Assembly (NCBI GenBank): GCA_005938025.2
Contig: VCCI02000001.1
Span: forward strand, 1,364,001 to 1,428,000
DNA: 64,000 bases
Direction of reading: 5' to 3'
Source of the DNA: Inquilinus sp. KBS0705
GTDB lineage: Bacteria; Bacteroidota; Bacteroidia; Sphingobacteriales; Sphingobacteriaceae
Positions 8,049-16,050 of the stretch are shown piece by piece; the stretch's first letter is position 1; each line of letters starts with the position of its first letter. The notes beneath the pieces are model-generated. The model saw only the letters and a program-made list of their open reading frames with translations, was not told the DNA's origin and did no database searches. A program made the translations under genes and the position numbers.

Positions 8049-8756
8049 ATGACAGGCGACGAAAAAATAAGACAAGCATTCGAGAACAAAAACTGGCAGG
8101 AAATTAAGGTAACCGACTCCTGGCAAATATTTAAGATAATGGCCGAATTTGTTGACGGCTTTGAGAAGTTGGCCAAAATTGGCCCCTGCGTATCCATATT
8201 TGGGTCGGCACGCACCCATAACGATAACAAATACTACAAACTGGCCGAAAACACCGCGCGCCTGCTTACCGAGCGTGGTTATGGTGTAATATCGGGCGGC
8301 GGGCCTGGTATAATGGAGGCTGCTAACAAAGGTGCTTACGAAGCCGGGGGTAAATCGGTAGGTTTAAATATCGAGCTGCCCTTTGAGCAATTCCATAATA
8401 AATATATCGACAGGGATAAGATACTGGAGTTTGATTACTTTTTTATCCGCAAGGTAATGTTCATGAAATACTCGCAGGGTTTTATCGTTCTGCCGGGTGG
8501 TTTTGGTACCATGGATGAATCTTTTGAGGCTATAACCCTTATACAAACCGGTAAAATAGCCCGTTTCCCTATTGTATTTTTAGGCGTTGATTATTGGAGC
8601 GGCCTGTTTAAATGGGTAGAAGAAAAAATGCTGGAGCATGAGCATAATATTAGCCCTGATGACCTTAACCTTTACCGCGTTGTTGATACCGCCGAAGAAG
8701 CAGCCGAGCATATTTTCCGTTTTTACGACAAGTATGTATTAAAGCCAAACTTCTGA
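8049..8756 (+). CDS. LOG family protein (cytokinin riboside 5'-monophosphate phosphoribohydrolase-like)
   Basis: A 235-residue Rossmann-type protein of the Lonely Guy/TIGR00730 family. Members remove ribose 5-phosphate from nucleotide monophosphates; many bacterial ones act on AMP-like substrates. The fold begins at CVSIFGSARTHND (about residue 50), followed by GYGVISGGGPGIMEAANKGA, and the active-site signature LPGGFGTMDE near residue 150. The roughly 45 residues before the Rossmann core carry helices and fit the longer type-II LOG subgroup. No membrane or signal sequence is seen, so the protein is cytoplasmic. It sits alone, 91 bases after the symporter gene and 73 before the first MFS gene; a functional link to either is not evident. 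Confidence 0.92.
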   Translation: MTGDEKIRQAFENKNWQEIKVTDSWQIFKIMAEFVDGFEKLAKIGPCVSIFGSARTHNDNKYYKLAENTARLLTERGYGVISGGGPGIMEAANKGAYEAGGKSVGLNIELPFEQFHNKYIDRDKILEFDYFFIRKVMFMKYSQGFIVLPGGFGTMDESFEAITLIQTGKIARFPIVFLGVDYWSGLFKWVEEKMLEHEHNISPDDLNLYRVVDTAEEAAEHIFRFYDKYVLKPNF

Positions 8757-8828
8757 CAAACAATATTATATGCTCCCGGCTTTGGCAATATGGCCGCATA
8801 AGCTTATTTTAGCTGGCTATTTAAACCA

Positions 8829-10049
8829 ATGAACACCTTAGACCAACCTAAAAAGAAGGCCGCGTTAAGCTTTATATTTGTTACCCTGCTGATAGACATT
8901 ATTGGTTTGGCTATCATTATCCCGGTATTTCCAAAGCTAATAGAGAAGCTAATACATGGCAACCTTAGCCAGGCATCACGCTATTCGGGCTTATTGCTGG
9001 TGGCGTATTCGGTGATGCAATTCCTGTTCTCGCCCATTATAGGCAACCTTAGCGATAAATATGGCCGCAGGCCGGTATTACTATTTTCGTTATTAGGTTT
9101 TGGAATCGATTATTTATTCCTGGCGTTTGCGCCAAGTATAGGCTGGTTATTTGTGGGCCGTATAATAGCCGGTATTACCGGTGCCAGTTTCACCACAGCA
9201 TCGGCTTACATTGCCGATGTAAGCGAACCCGAAAAACGAGCGCAAAACTTCGGGATGATAGGTGTTGCATTTGGGCTTGGCTTCATCATAGGGCCCGTAA
9301 TAGGCGGTATATTAGGAAAAATGGATACCCACTACCCGTTTTATGCCGCTGCTGCACTGGCTTTGTTAAACGCCGCCTATGGTTTCTTTATCCTGCCCGA
9401 ATCATTAGATAAGTCTCACCGCCGCGAATTTGAATGGAAAAGGGCTAATCCGCTGGGCTCATTATTACAATTAAAAAAGTATCCGGCTGTTATTGGCCTG
9501 GCCCTATGCCTTTTCATTATATACTTTGCAAGCCACGCGGTACAAAGCGTGTGGACCTTCTACACAATGGAAAAGTTTAAGTGGACCGAAGATATTGTAG
9601 GTTACTCGTTAGGCTTTATAGGTTTAAGTATAGCCGCTGTACAAGGCGGGCTAATACGTGTTGCCATCCCAAAATTAGGGCAGGAACGCAGTATATGGAT
9701 AGGTTTGGTACTATACGGCGTAGGCATGCTGTTATTTGGCCTGGCTAACCACAGCTGGATGATGTTTGCCTTTATGGTGCCGTATGCCATGGGCGGTATT
9801 GCCGGCCCGGCCCTGCAAGGGGTAATGACCAGCGAAGTACCACCTAACGAACAAGGCGAACTACAGGGCGGTTTAACCAGTTTAATGAGTTTAAGCTCGA
9901 TATTCGGCCCATGGTTTATGACTTATACCTTTTATTACTTTACCAGTGCTAAAGCGCCTGTTTATTTACCGGGCGCCCCATATTTTATCGCTTCGGCATT
10001 AATGCTTTTAAGCGCTATATTAGCTGTACGTAGTTTTAAGAAAAAATAA
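8829..10049 (+). CDS. MFS transporter, TetA/TCR-like (first of a tandem pair)
   Basis: A 406-residue, 12-helix drug:H+ antiporter-type member of the major facilitator superfamily. The first helix carries [21 protein letters not shown], which contains the conserved Asp of tetracycline antiporters. Loop 2-3 has the MFS signature [14 protein letters not shown], and helix 5 has the antiporter motif [12 protein letters not shown]. Substrate is unknown; annotation as tetracycline resistance on similarity alone would be unsafe. The next gene is a close paralogue in the same direction 48 bases on, so the pair arose by tandem duplication and may share a promoter. Confidence 0.92.
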   Translation: MNTLDQPKKKAALSFIFVTLLIDIIGLAIIIPVFPKLIEKLIHGNLSQASRYSGLLLVAYSVMQFLFSPIIGNLSDKYGRRPVLLFSLLGFGIDYLFLAFAPSIGWLFVGRIIAGITGASFTTASAYIADVSEPEKRAQNFGMIGVAFGLGFIIGPVIGGILGKMDTHYPFYAAAALALLNAAYGFFILPESLDKSHRREFEWKRANPLGSLLQLKKYPAVIGLALCLFIIYFASHAVQSVWTFYTMEKFKWTEDIVGYSLGFIGLSIAAVQGGLIRVAIPKLGQERSIWIGLVLYGVGMLLFGLANHSWMMFAFMVPYAMGGIAGPALQGVMTSEVPPNEQGELQGGLTSLMSLSSIFGPWFMTYTFYYFTSAKAPVYLPGAPYFIASALMLLSAILAVRSFKKK

Positions 10050-10097
10050 CACAAATGCCCCCGCTAAACCTTTATACCTTTAAGGACACGTAATTTT

Positions 10098-11357
10098 ATG
10101 AATAAACCTGTTGGTGAGGGCAAAGCTGCGTTAGGATTTATATTTGTTACTCTGTTTATTGATGTGCTTGGTTTAGGTATCATCATCCCTATTCTTCCAA
10201 AATTATTAGAGCAATTAGGGCATATCGACTTAAGTATGGCCAGTCAATACAGCGGCTACCTTACATTTACCTATGCATCTATGCAGTTTGTTTTTGCACC
10301 GGTATTGGGCAATTTAAGCGACAGATTTGGGCGCAGGCCGGTGTTGCTATTGAGTTTATTCGGTTTCGGGGTCGACTATTTGTTTATGGCCTTTGCTCCC
10401 ACCATTATATGGCTTTTTGTAGGCCGTTTTATTGCGGGCATAGCTGGTGCAAGCACAACAACTGCCACTGCCTATATTGCCGATGTAAGCACCGGAGACA
10501 AGCGCGCTGCTAACTTTGGTTTAATTGGCGCGGCTACAGGACTCGGGTTTATATTGGGCATAGGTATGGGTGGCTTTTTGGGTACCTTAAATATAAAGCT
10601 GCCTTTTATGGTTGCCGCCGGTTTGGCATTTTTAAACGCCATATATGGTTACTTTATATTACCCGAATCATTATCATTAGAAAACCGCAGAAAATTTGAA
10701 TGGAAACGCGCAAACCCTGTTGGGTCGTTGTTGCGTTTAAGGCATTACTCAAGGGCTGTAAGTACTTTAATTACTGCCTACACACTGGTTTATATTGGCC
10801 AAAAGGCTATTGAAAGTACCCTGCCTTTTTACCTGCTCGAAAAATTTAAATGGTCGTTACACAGTATAAGTTTACTGGGAATATTTATTGGCGTATTAAT
10901 AGCCGGTATACAGGGCGGCCTGGTGCGCTGGGCCATACCAAAATTTGGGTTAAAGCGCAATATCATGTCGGGTATAACTTTTTATGGTATAGGCTTAATA
11001 CTCATTGCCTTTAATAATACCGGCTGGTTAATGTATTTGTTTATGATCCCTTATTGCCTGGGGGGCATAGGCGGTACCGCGTTACAGGGCTTTATATCCG
11101 AACATGTACCCGCTAACGAACAAGGTGAGCTGCAGGGCGCGCTTACCAGCCTTTCAAGCGTTACCAATGTGGTGGGGCCATTGATCATGACTACCCTATT
11201 TCATCATTTTACCATACCCGGTGCTTCGGTTTATTTCCCCGGCGCGCCATTTTTAATGGGGGCTATTTTAATGGCAGTAAGTATTATTTTAGCCTATCGG
11301 AGCTTTAAAAAGAAAGCACCAAAAAAGTTATTGGTGCAAACTACTCCAGGCCACTAA
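10098..11357 (+). CDS. MFS transporter, TetA/TCR-like (second of a tandem pair)
   Basis: A 419-residue paralogue of the preceding gene, colinear with it over its whole length: FVTLFIDVLGLGIIIPILPKL at helix 1, GNLSDRFGRRPVLL in loop 2-3, [20 protein letters not shown] in the central loop (the first copy has [14 protein letters not shown] there) and [16 protein letters not shown] near the end. The antiporter motif in helix 5 is altered: GLGFILGIGMGG lacks the Pro of GPxxGG that the first copy keeps, so the two may differ in transport mode or substrate. Its last 17 bases overlap the end of the convergent DUF502 gene. Confidence 0.92.
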   Translation: MNKPVGEGKAALGFIFVTLFIDVLGLGIIIPILPKLLEQLGHIDLSMASQYSGYLTFTYASMQFVFAPVLGNLSDRFGRRPVLLLSLFGFGVDYLFMAFAPTIIWLFVGRFIAGIAGASTTTATAYIADVSTGDKRAANFGLIGAATGLGFILGIGMGGFLGTLNIKLPFMVAAGLAFLNAIYGYFILPESLSLENRRKFEWKRANPVGSLLRLRHYSRAVSTLITAYTLVYIGQKAIESTLPFYLLEKFKWSLHSISLLGIFIGVLIAGIQGGLVRWAIPKFGLKRNIMSGITFYGIGLILIAFNNTGWLMYLFMIPYCLGGIGGTALQGFISEHVPANEQGELQGALTSLSSVTNVVGPLIMTTLFHHFTIPGASVYFPGAPFLMGAILMAVSIILAYRSFKKKAPKKLLVQTTPGH

Positions 11358-11934
11358 CACCGCCTGATATTACAAATTTCATTACATCTGCGGCGCTTTT
11401 GTCAATAGGCTTTACTTTATCGGCCGATATAATAACCACCTGCCCCGCAAACGAGTAAGAATACGGGAAGTATACCGCAACCTCGCCGGGCAGGTTTATA
11501 ACATTAAGATCCTTTTGTACCAGGAAACCGATCTTTTTTAATCCAAATTCGTTCACTTCCACTAAAACCGGTTCATTGAATTTCTTTTCTTCGCCAACAA
11601 ATGCCTCGGTAAGGTCTTTAATGGATGAATAAAGGAACTTAAAAAGAGGCAGTCGGTTTATCCAGCGGTTAAACCAGCTTTTTATGGGATCAGTAATTAC
11701 GTTGGTTACCAGTATGCCGGCAATCAGTATCACCACCACTACGTTTAATATGCCCAGGCCGGGTATATATACAGGTTTACCTGCTTTATCAACCCATATC
11801 TCGCTGCTCAAGTTAAGCGCGCTATCCACCCGCGAAACGGCCCAGAATATTAAAAAGAAAGCGGCGCCGAGCGGCACTACTATCAACAGCCCCTTAGCAA
11901 AGTAATTTAATAAGGCTCTAAAAATCCTTTTCAT
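11341..11934 (-). CDS. DUF502 family membrane protein
   Basis: A 197-residue protein of the DUF502 family, which is found in many bacteria and plants (COV-like) and has no assigned biochemical role. Two transmembrane helices are visible: about residues 12-35 (GLLIVVPLGAAFFLIFWAV) and 55-80 (GLGILNVVVVILIAGILVTN). They are followed by the family core IDRLPLFKFLYSSIKD-like stretch (here RLPLFKFLYSSIKDLTEAF) and a soluble beta-rich C-terminus with GEVAVYFPYSYSFAGQVVII. It begins 14 bases after murF-alr in the same direction, so it is probably the second gene of that operon, and it converges on the MFS gene with a 17-base overlap. Confidence 0.9.
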   Translation of the reverse strand: MKRIFRALLNYFAKGLLIVVPLGAAFFLIFWAVSRVDSALNLSSEIWVDKAGKPVYIPGLGILNVVVVILIAGILVTNVITDPIKSWFNRWINRLPLFKFLYSSIKDLTEAFVGEEKKFNEPVLVEVNEFGLKKIGFLVQKDLNVINLPGEVAVYFPYSYSFAGQVVIISADKVKPIDKSAADVMKFVISGGVSGLE

Positions 11935-11948
11935 AACTCCAAGTGTAT

Positions 11949-14408
11949 CTACTCGTAAAAGTACACTCTTTTTACCCGTTGCGAAATGTTTGTTAATATT
12001 TCATAGGGTATGGTACCTATTTGCAGGGCCAGCTCTTCTATCCGTTGTTGCTCGTTAAATACAATTACCTCATCTCCCTCTTTCACCTCGGCGGCGCTAA
12101 CATCCAGCATACACATATCCATTGATACATTGCCAACTGTAGGTACAAGGGTGCCATTTACCAGCATTTTGCCTACACCATTACCAAACGCACGCAAATA
12201 GCCGTCAGCATAGCCTATACGTACGGTGGCTATTTTTCCATCGGTTTTAAGGCTGCCATTGCGGTTATAGCCAATGGTATCGCTCGCCAAAACCTTTTTT
12301 ACCTGCGATACCGTAGTTTTTAACGTAGCTATTGGTTTCAATGCTGTATCGTCGGCCGGTACGGCAGCGTCTATACCATACAAACCTATACCCAACCTTA
12401 CCATATCGTACTGCGCGGTTGGCCAGCGCACTATAGCCGACGTATTACATATATGTTTAACAACCTTATAGCCAAGGGCAGCTTCTATGGCTGCAAATGC
12501 TTTTTCAAATTGGCCAATTTGCTTCAATGTAAACAGATCATGCTGTTCCGAATCGCTGGCTACCAGGTGTGAGAAAACGGTTTGTACATGTATATACTGG
12601 TTAATTTCAAGCAAGTCGCATAAGGCATCCATGTCGGTCTCCTCAAAACCCACCCTGTGCATGCCGGTATCAATTTTAAGGTGTACCGGGTAGTTAACTA
12701 CATCAGCATCTTGGGCATATTTTACAAATTCATCAAGCAAAGTAAAACTATATATAGATGGCTCTAACCTTTTAGCTACCAACTTATCATATGCCTGCGG
12801 CTCTGGGTTTAACACCATTATCGGTAAGGTTATACCGGTTTCGCGCAGGGCAATACCTTCGTCGGTATAGGCAACCGCCAGGTAATCAACTTTGTTATAT
12901 TGCAATATATTAGCTACCTCAAAAGTACCGCTGCCATACGAGAATGCCTTAACCATTGCCATAAGCTTAACACCAGGATGCAGCTTTGATTTGTAATAGT
13001 TTAAGTTACCCAGCATATTGTTCAGGTTGATCTCTAAAACCGTTTCGTGGGCTTTTTGTACTAATGCACGGCTTACTTTTTCAAACTCAAAGCTACGCGA
13101 TCCCTTTATCAGTATAGTCTCCTGGTTTAGATGCAGTTTGCCCAATTGTTTAAGCAGCGTAGCAGTATCGGGGTAAAAGTGCATATCGGGCACATCAAAA
13201 TACTGCTGATGCTCCTGTAAAGATGCGCCTACCCCTATAAAGCGGTCTATCTTTTTATTGCTTATCATTTCGGCAACCTGGCGGTAAAGGCTATCCTGTC
13301 CTAAGCCTGATTGATAGATATCAGATAATATGAGGGTGCGCTTTTGATGCTGATTTTGCTGATCTAAAAAGTTAAGGGCTATCTCCAGAGATTGTATATC
13401 CGAATTGTACGAATCATCTATCACCGAGCAATCATTAATGCCGTTTTTAAGCTCAAGGCGCATGCTAACGGCTATTAAGCGCTCGATACGGTCGTCTGCT
13501 ACCTCAGGCTTATAACCCAGTGCCAGCATAGTGGCCAGGCAAACAATAGCATTTTCTACTGATGCCGCATCCCTGAATGGTATCAGGCATTCTATCTCCT
13601 GCTGTTTATACATGGCGCGCAGGTAATACTTGCCCGATATACTGGTTTCGCTGAACACATACAGGTCGGCCTGATTAAAGGTACGGCTCCATACAAAACA
13701 CTCGCGGGTTTTTAATTCATCCTTGTAATCAAGCAGTGTTTCGTAATTATACACCAGTAGCTTGCTGTTCTTAAACAGCTTTAATTTCTCCTCTAATTTT
13801 TCTTTTGGTGATGCAAAACCCTCATCGTGTGCGGTGCCCATGTGTGTTAATATCCCTATAGTAGGCTGTATGATGGCCTCAAGCTGCTCCATTTCACCTG
13901 TGGTTGATATCCCGGCCTCAAAAATACCAAGGTCGTTAGCCTCGTTTATTTGCCATACCGAAAGCGGCACACCAATTTGCGAATTATAACTTTTAGGGTT
14001 ACGTACAATGTTCTTTTCGGGGCAAAGCAACTGGTACAGCCACTCTTTAACAATGGTTTTGCCATTGCTGCCTGTAATGCCTATTACCTCCAAACTATAC
14101 TGACTGCGCCTATGTGCAGCAAGTGCCTGTAAAGCGGTCAATACATCAGCTACTACTAAAAAATTAGCATCGGGCATTACCGTATCGGGGCGGTGCTTTA
14201 CCACAAAGCTACGTACCCCTGCTGTGTAGGCGTCAACAATAAAGTCTACACCTTCGCGGCGGCCGGTTAATGCAAAAAACAACGAACCGGCAGGTTTTAT
14301 AATACGCCTGCTATCGGTAAGCAGGGTGCTAATGGTTTCGTTGTTTACCACATCGCCTGTGGCATTTATAACCTGCTTTACATCATTTACGGTGTAGGAA
14401 TTTTGCAT
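11949..14408 (-). CDS. murF-alr: Bifunctional MurF / alanine racemase
   Basis: An 819-residue fusion that joins two steps of peptidoglycan precursor synthesis. Residues 1 to about 450 are MurF, which adds D-Ala-D-Ala to UDP-MurNAc-tripeptide: the ATP loop is GITGSNGKTIVKEWL near residue 110, and MGTAHDEGF, DDSYNS and GSRSFEFEKV follow. From about residue 455 the protein is alanine racemase, making D-Ala from L-Ala with PLP: the PLP lysine lies in MAMVKAFSYGSG, the second catalytic Tyr in TIGYNRNG, and VRIGYADGYLR follows. This fusion is typical of Bacteroidota. All key residues I looked for are present in both halves. It shares a 57-base divergent gap with recX. Confidence 0.96.
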   Translation of the reverse strand: MQNSYTVNDVKQVINATGDVVNNETISTLLTDSRRIIKPAGSLFFALTGRREGVDFIVDAYTAGVRSFVVKHRPDTVMPDANFLVVADVLTALQALAAHRRSQYSLEVIGITGSNGKTIVKEWLYQLLCPEKNIVRNPKSYNSQIGVPLSVWQINEANDLGIFEAGISTTGEMEQLEAIIQPTIGILTHMGTAHDEGFASPKEKLEEKLKLFKNSKLLVYNYETLLDYKDELKTRECFVWSRTFNQADLYVFSETSISGKYYLRAMYKQQEIECLIPFRDAASVENAIVCLATMLALGYKPEVADDRIERLIAVSMRLELKNGINDCSVIDDSYNSDIQSLEIALNFLDQQNQHQKRTLILSDIYQSGLGQDSLYRQVAEMISNKKIDRFIGVGASLQEHQQYFDVPDMHFYPDTATLLKQLGKLHLNQETILIKGSRSFEFEKVSRALVQKAHETVLEINLNNMLGNLNYYKSKLHPGVKLMAMVKAFSYGSGTFEVANILQYNKVDYLAVAYTDEGIALRETGITLPIMVLNPEPQAYDKLVAKRLEPSIYSFTLLDEFVKYAQDADVVNYPVHLKIDTGMHRVGFEETDMDALCDLLEINQYIHVQTVFSHLVASDSEQHDLFTLKQIGQFEKAFAAIEAALGYKVVKHICNTSAIVRWPTAQYDMVRLGIGLYGIDAAVPADDTALKPIATLKTTVSQVKKVLASDTIGYNRNGSLKTDGKIATVRIGYADGYLRAFGNGVGKMLVNGTLVPTVGNVSMDMCMLDVSAAEVKEGDEVIVFNEQQRIEELALQIGTIPYEILTNISQRVKRVYFYE

Positions 14409-14465
14409 GATACGAATTTGCTTATATTTATACGAATAGAAGAATTTTAGCGAATTTTGGTTTTA

Positions 14466-14948
14466 ATGGATAGCCCCAAAGCAAAAAAAATAACCGATGA
14501 AAAGGCCGCATTAGCCAAAGCCGAAAATTATTGCGCCTACCAGGAACGATCGCAGCAGGAAGTACGCAATAAATTATACGAATGGGGGCTATGGACGGCA
14601 GCTGTAGAAAACATTATAAGCAGGTTAATAGAAGATAACTTTTTAAACGAAGAACGCTTTGCCAAAGCCTACACCAAAGGCAAATTTAACCAAAAGCAAT
14701 GGGGCAAAATTAAAATTAAGATGGGCCTTAAGCTAAAAAACGTATCGCCGGTACTGATAAAAAAGGCATTGTTAACCATCGATGAAGACGATTACCGCCT
14801 GACCCTGCAAAAGGTAATAGCTAAAAAGGCTGCTACCCTACCGGAAAAAGATACCTATAAACGCCGTTATAAACTACAACAGTACGCTTTAAGCCGCGGA
14901 TACGAAACCGACCTTACCGCTGACCTTTTGAAAAACAGCGACTTATAA
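14466..14948 (+). CDS. recX: Regulatory protein RecX
   Basis: A 160-residue helical protein that modulates RecA filaments. The family pattern is clear: ALAKAENYCAYQERSQQEVRNKL (first helical repeat), the conserved LIEDNFLNEERFAKAYTKGK block and then KWGxIKIKxxL-type sequence (QWGKIKIKMGLKLK), with a last repeat ending YALSRGYETDLTADLL. The frame is open nine bases earlier to a TTG, but the ATG at 14466 (MDSPKAKK) is the better start because it precedes the first conserved helix by about 12 residues and nothing conserved lies before it. recA is not adjacent. tRNA genes follow after 111 bases. Confidence 0.92.
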   Translation: MDSPKAKKITDEKAALAKAENYCAYQERSQQEVRNKLYEWGLWTAAVENIISRLIEDNFLNEERFAKAYTKGKFNQKQWGKIKIKMGLKLKNVSPVLIKKALLTIDEDDYRLTLQKVIAKKAATLPEKDTYKRRYKLQQYALSRGYETDLTADLLKNSDL

Positions 14949-14976
14949 AAAAGTTTAAAAAAGTTTGATCTTTTCC

Positions 14977-15006
14977 TTGCAGAATATGCTTTTCTGCCTA
15001 TATTTG
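14977..15006 (+). promoter_or_regulatory. Promoter of the tRNA-Gly/tRNA-Leu unit
   Basis: TTG (14977-14979), 19 bases, then TATATTTG (14999-15006): a full match to the Bacteroidota TTG-N19-TAnnTTTG promoter. It lies 53 bases before tRNA-Gly. Confidence 0.8.
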
Positions 15007-15059
15007 CACTCCGCAAGGCAAAGAGGTAACAACCTTAGCAGCCAAACGGAATACCAAAC

Positions 15060-15132
<73 letters not shown>

Positions 15133-15133
15133 C

Positions 15134-15159
15134 AAATCCCTTCCTTACCGAAGGGATTT
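15134..15159 (+). terminator. Hairpin between the two tRNA genes
   Basis: A 9-bp stem (AAATCCCTT / AAGGGATTT) with an 8-base loop directly after tRNA-Gly. The T-run behind it is poor (ATTGTT), so it may be a processing signal or weak terminator and not a full stop. Confidence 0.45.
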
Positions 15160-15181
15160 ATTGTTAAAAGGTTAATCGCCT

Positions 15182-15266
15182 GCTCAGATGGTGGAACTGG
15201 TAGACACGCAGGACTTAAAATCCTGTTCCCGTTAAAGGAGTGCGGGTTCGATTCCCGCTCTGAGTA
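15182..15266 (+). tRNA. tRNA-Leu (anticodon TAA)
   Basis: A complete class II tRNA of 85 bases with a long variable arm. The acceptor stem GCTCAGA pairs with TCTGAGT (one G-U), the anticodon loop CTTAAAA carries TAA at 15216-15218, the variable arm is the CCCGTTAAAGGAG region, and the T-arm GCGGG-TTCGATT-CCCGC is perfect. Its 3' half from 15218 onward, with the terminator behind it, is duplicated at 15914. Confidence 0.97.
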
Positions 15267-15354
15267 CAAAGCCCGATACATGCCCGTGTCGGGCTTTTTT
15301 GTTTAAAGTCCTTTCCTACCTCCCTCTTTGATAATTTATATTAATTAGTTAAAT
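15218..15354 (+). repeat. Direct repeat, copy 1 (3' half of tRNA-Leu, terminator, promoter region)
   Basis: Bases 15218-15308 match 15914-16004 at 89 of 91 positions without gaps (differences at GTTCCC[G/A]TTAA and GATA[C/T]ATG). Beyond that the two copies stay recognisably similar, with small gaps, up to TTAATTAGTTAAAT at 15354. The repeat covers the 3' half of tRNA-Leu, its terminator and the promoter of the toxin-antitoxin genes. The TTCGATTCCCGC T-arm segment is a usual target of tyrosine-recombinase integrases. Confidence 0.9.
15268..15300 (+). terminator. Terminator of the tRNA unit
   Basis: AAAGCCCGA pairs with TCGGGCTTT around a 12-base loop, followed by further T to TTTTTT. It begins two bases after tRNA-Leu. 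Confidence 0.88.
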
Positions 15355-15357
15355 TTG
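15328..15357 (+). promoter_or_regulatory. Promoter of the toxin-antitoxin operon, predicted leaderless
   Basis: TTG (15328-15330), 19 bases, TAAATTTG (15350-15357): a perfect Bacteroidota promoter. The antitoxin ATG is at 15363, only five bases after the -7 box, where transcription would be expected to start, so the message is probably leaderless. Confidence 0.7.
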
Positions 15358-15362
15358 ATTAT

Positions 15363-15587
15363 ATGAGCATTCAATATCTTTCTGACGAAAAAGGGCAGGT
15401 TACCGCAGTGCAATTACCTATTGAAGAATGGGAATTGATAAAGATCAAGTATCCTGATGTAGATCATTTAGATGCTAAACTTCCACAATGGCATAAAGAC
15501 CTTATAGATGCCCGATTGGATGCTATAGAGAAAAACCCACAACTTATCAGGCCAATTTCGGAATTATTGGATGAATTGGATAAGTAA
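15363..15587 (+). CDS. Antitoxin of a type II toxin-antitoxin module
   Basis: A 74-residue acidic protein that precedes a RelE/ParE-type toxin gene by 4 bases, the standard order for such modules. It begins with a short beta-rich part (MSIQYLSDEKGQVTAVQLP), in the style of Phd/prevent-host-death proteins, and continues with helices rich in acidic residues ending PISELLDELDK, which would wrap the toxin. No long DNA-binding domain is evident, so autoregulation is uncertain. The pair is enclosed between tRNA-Leu and a copy of its 3' end. The role is inferred from size, order and the toxin partner, not from a firm family match. Confidence 0.78.
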   Translation: MSIQYLSDEKGQVTAVQLPIEEWELIKIKYPDVDHLDAKLPQWHKDLIDARLDAIEKNPQLIRPISELLDELDK

Positions 15588-15591
15588 TTAA

Positions 15592-15903
15592 ATGGCTTTC
15601 ACTATACATTATCTTGATGTTGTTAAAACCGACATCAAGGAAGCAAAAGTGTGGTATAAAAATCAGAAAGTCGGCTTAGACAAATATTTTGCTCTTGAAG
15701 TTAAAAAATGCATCTTCCGTTTACAGAAAAATCCATTGGGATATGAAGTTAAATATAAAAATGTAAGAACAGCTTTTACAGAAGTTTTTCCGTATGCCGT
15801 ACATTTCTACATTGATGAGGATGCACAACATGTAGTAATTATTGCGATTATCCATCAACGCAGAAATCCATCATTACCTTATAACAGAAGCGATGAAATG
15901 TGA
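15592..15903 (+). CDS. RelE/ParE family toxin
   Basis: A 103-residue basic protein with the compact RelE/ParE layout: MAFTIHYLDVVKTDIKEAKVWY is the first strand and helix (the family often has 'eA..dl..a..yY'), followed by KCIFRLQKNPLGYEVKYKNVRTA and the C-terminal strands FPYAVHFYIDEDAQHVVIIAI, ending IHQRRNP. The FPY-xxx-F and HQRRNP elements are usual for ParE-like toxins of Bacteroidota. RelE-type members cut mRNA on ribosomes and ParE-type members inhibit gyrase; which applies cannot be read from the sequence. Its stop codon (15901-15903) is the first three bases of the decayed tRNA-Leu copy. Confidence 0.88.
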   Translation: MAFTIHYLDVVKTDIKEAKVWYKNQKVGLDKYFALEVKKCIFRLQKNPLGYEVKYKNVRTAFTEVFPYAVHFYIDEDAQHVVIIAIIHQRRNPSLPYNRSDEM

Positions 15904-15962
15904 CTCAAATGGTAAATCCTGTTCCCATTAAAGGAGTGCGGGTTCGATTCCCGCTCTGAGTA
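15901..15962 (+). pseudogene. Decayed tRNA-Leu copy with an internal deletion
   Basis: TGACTCAAATGG (15901-15912) resembles the 5' end of tRNA-Leu (TGCTCAGATGG at 15181), with one inserted base and one change. It is joined directly to AAATCCTG (15914), which corresponds to 15218 of the intact gene. The D-arm, 5' anticodon stem and anticodon are missing, while the variable arm, T-arm and acceptor 3' strand are intact. It cannot make a tRNA. The 5' match is short and could be chance; the 3' match is not. Confidence 0.75.
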
Positions 15963-16043
15963 CAAAGCCCGATATATGCCCGTGTCGGGCTTTTTTGTTT
16001 AAAGCTTTTCCCCATCTTTGATAGTTTATATTAATTAGTAAAT
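15914..16043 (+). repeat. Direct repeat, copy 2, closing the toxin-antitoxin cassette
   Basis: Second copy of the repeat at 15218-15354. The first 91 bases are nearly identical. In the tail the -33 TTG is kept (16018-16020) but the -7 box has become TAAATCCT, so this copy should not be a promoter. The period between the copies is 696 bases. Confidence 0.9.
15964..15996 (+). terminator. Copied tRNA-Leu terminator, now downstream of the toxin gene
   Basis: The same stem as at 15268 (AAAGCCCGA / TCGGGCTTT) with T-run, 61 bases after the toxin stop. It would end the toxin-antitoxin transcript. Confidence 0.8.
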
Positions 16044-16050
16044 CCTATTT

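Noticed and set aside
8829..10049. Calling the MFS genes tetracycline resistance genes
   Set aside because: They share only the general TetA/TCR family pattern; the substrate cannot be inferred.
15134..15300. CRISPR-like repeats near the tRNA genes
   Set aside because: The repeated sequence is the tRNA-Leu 3' end and its terminator, two copies only, with no spacers.
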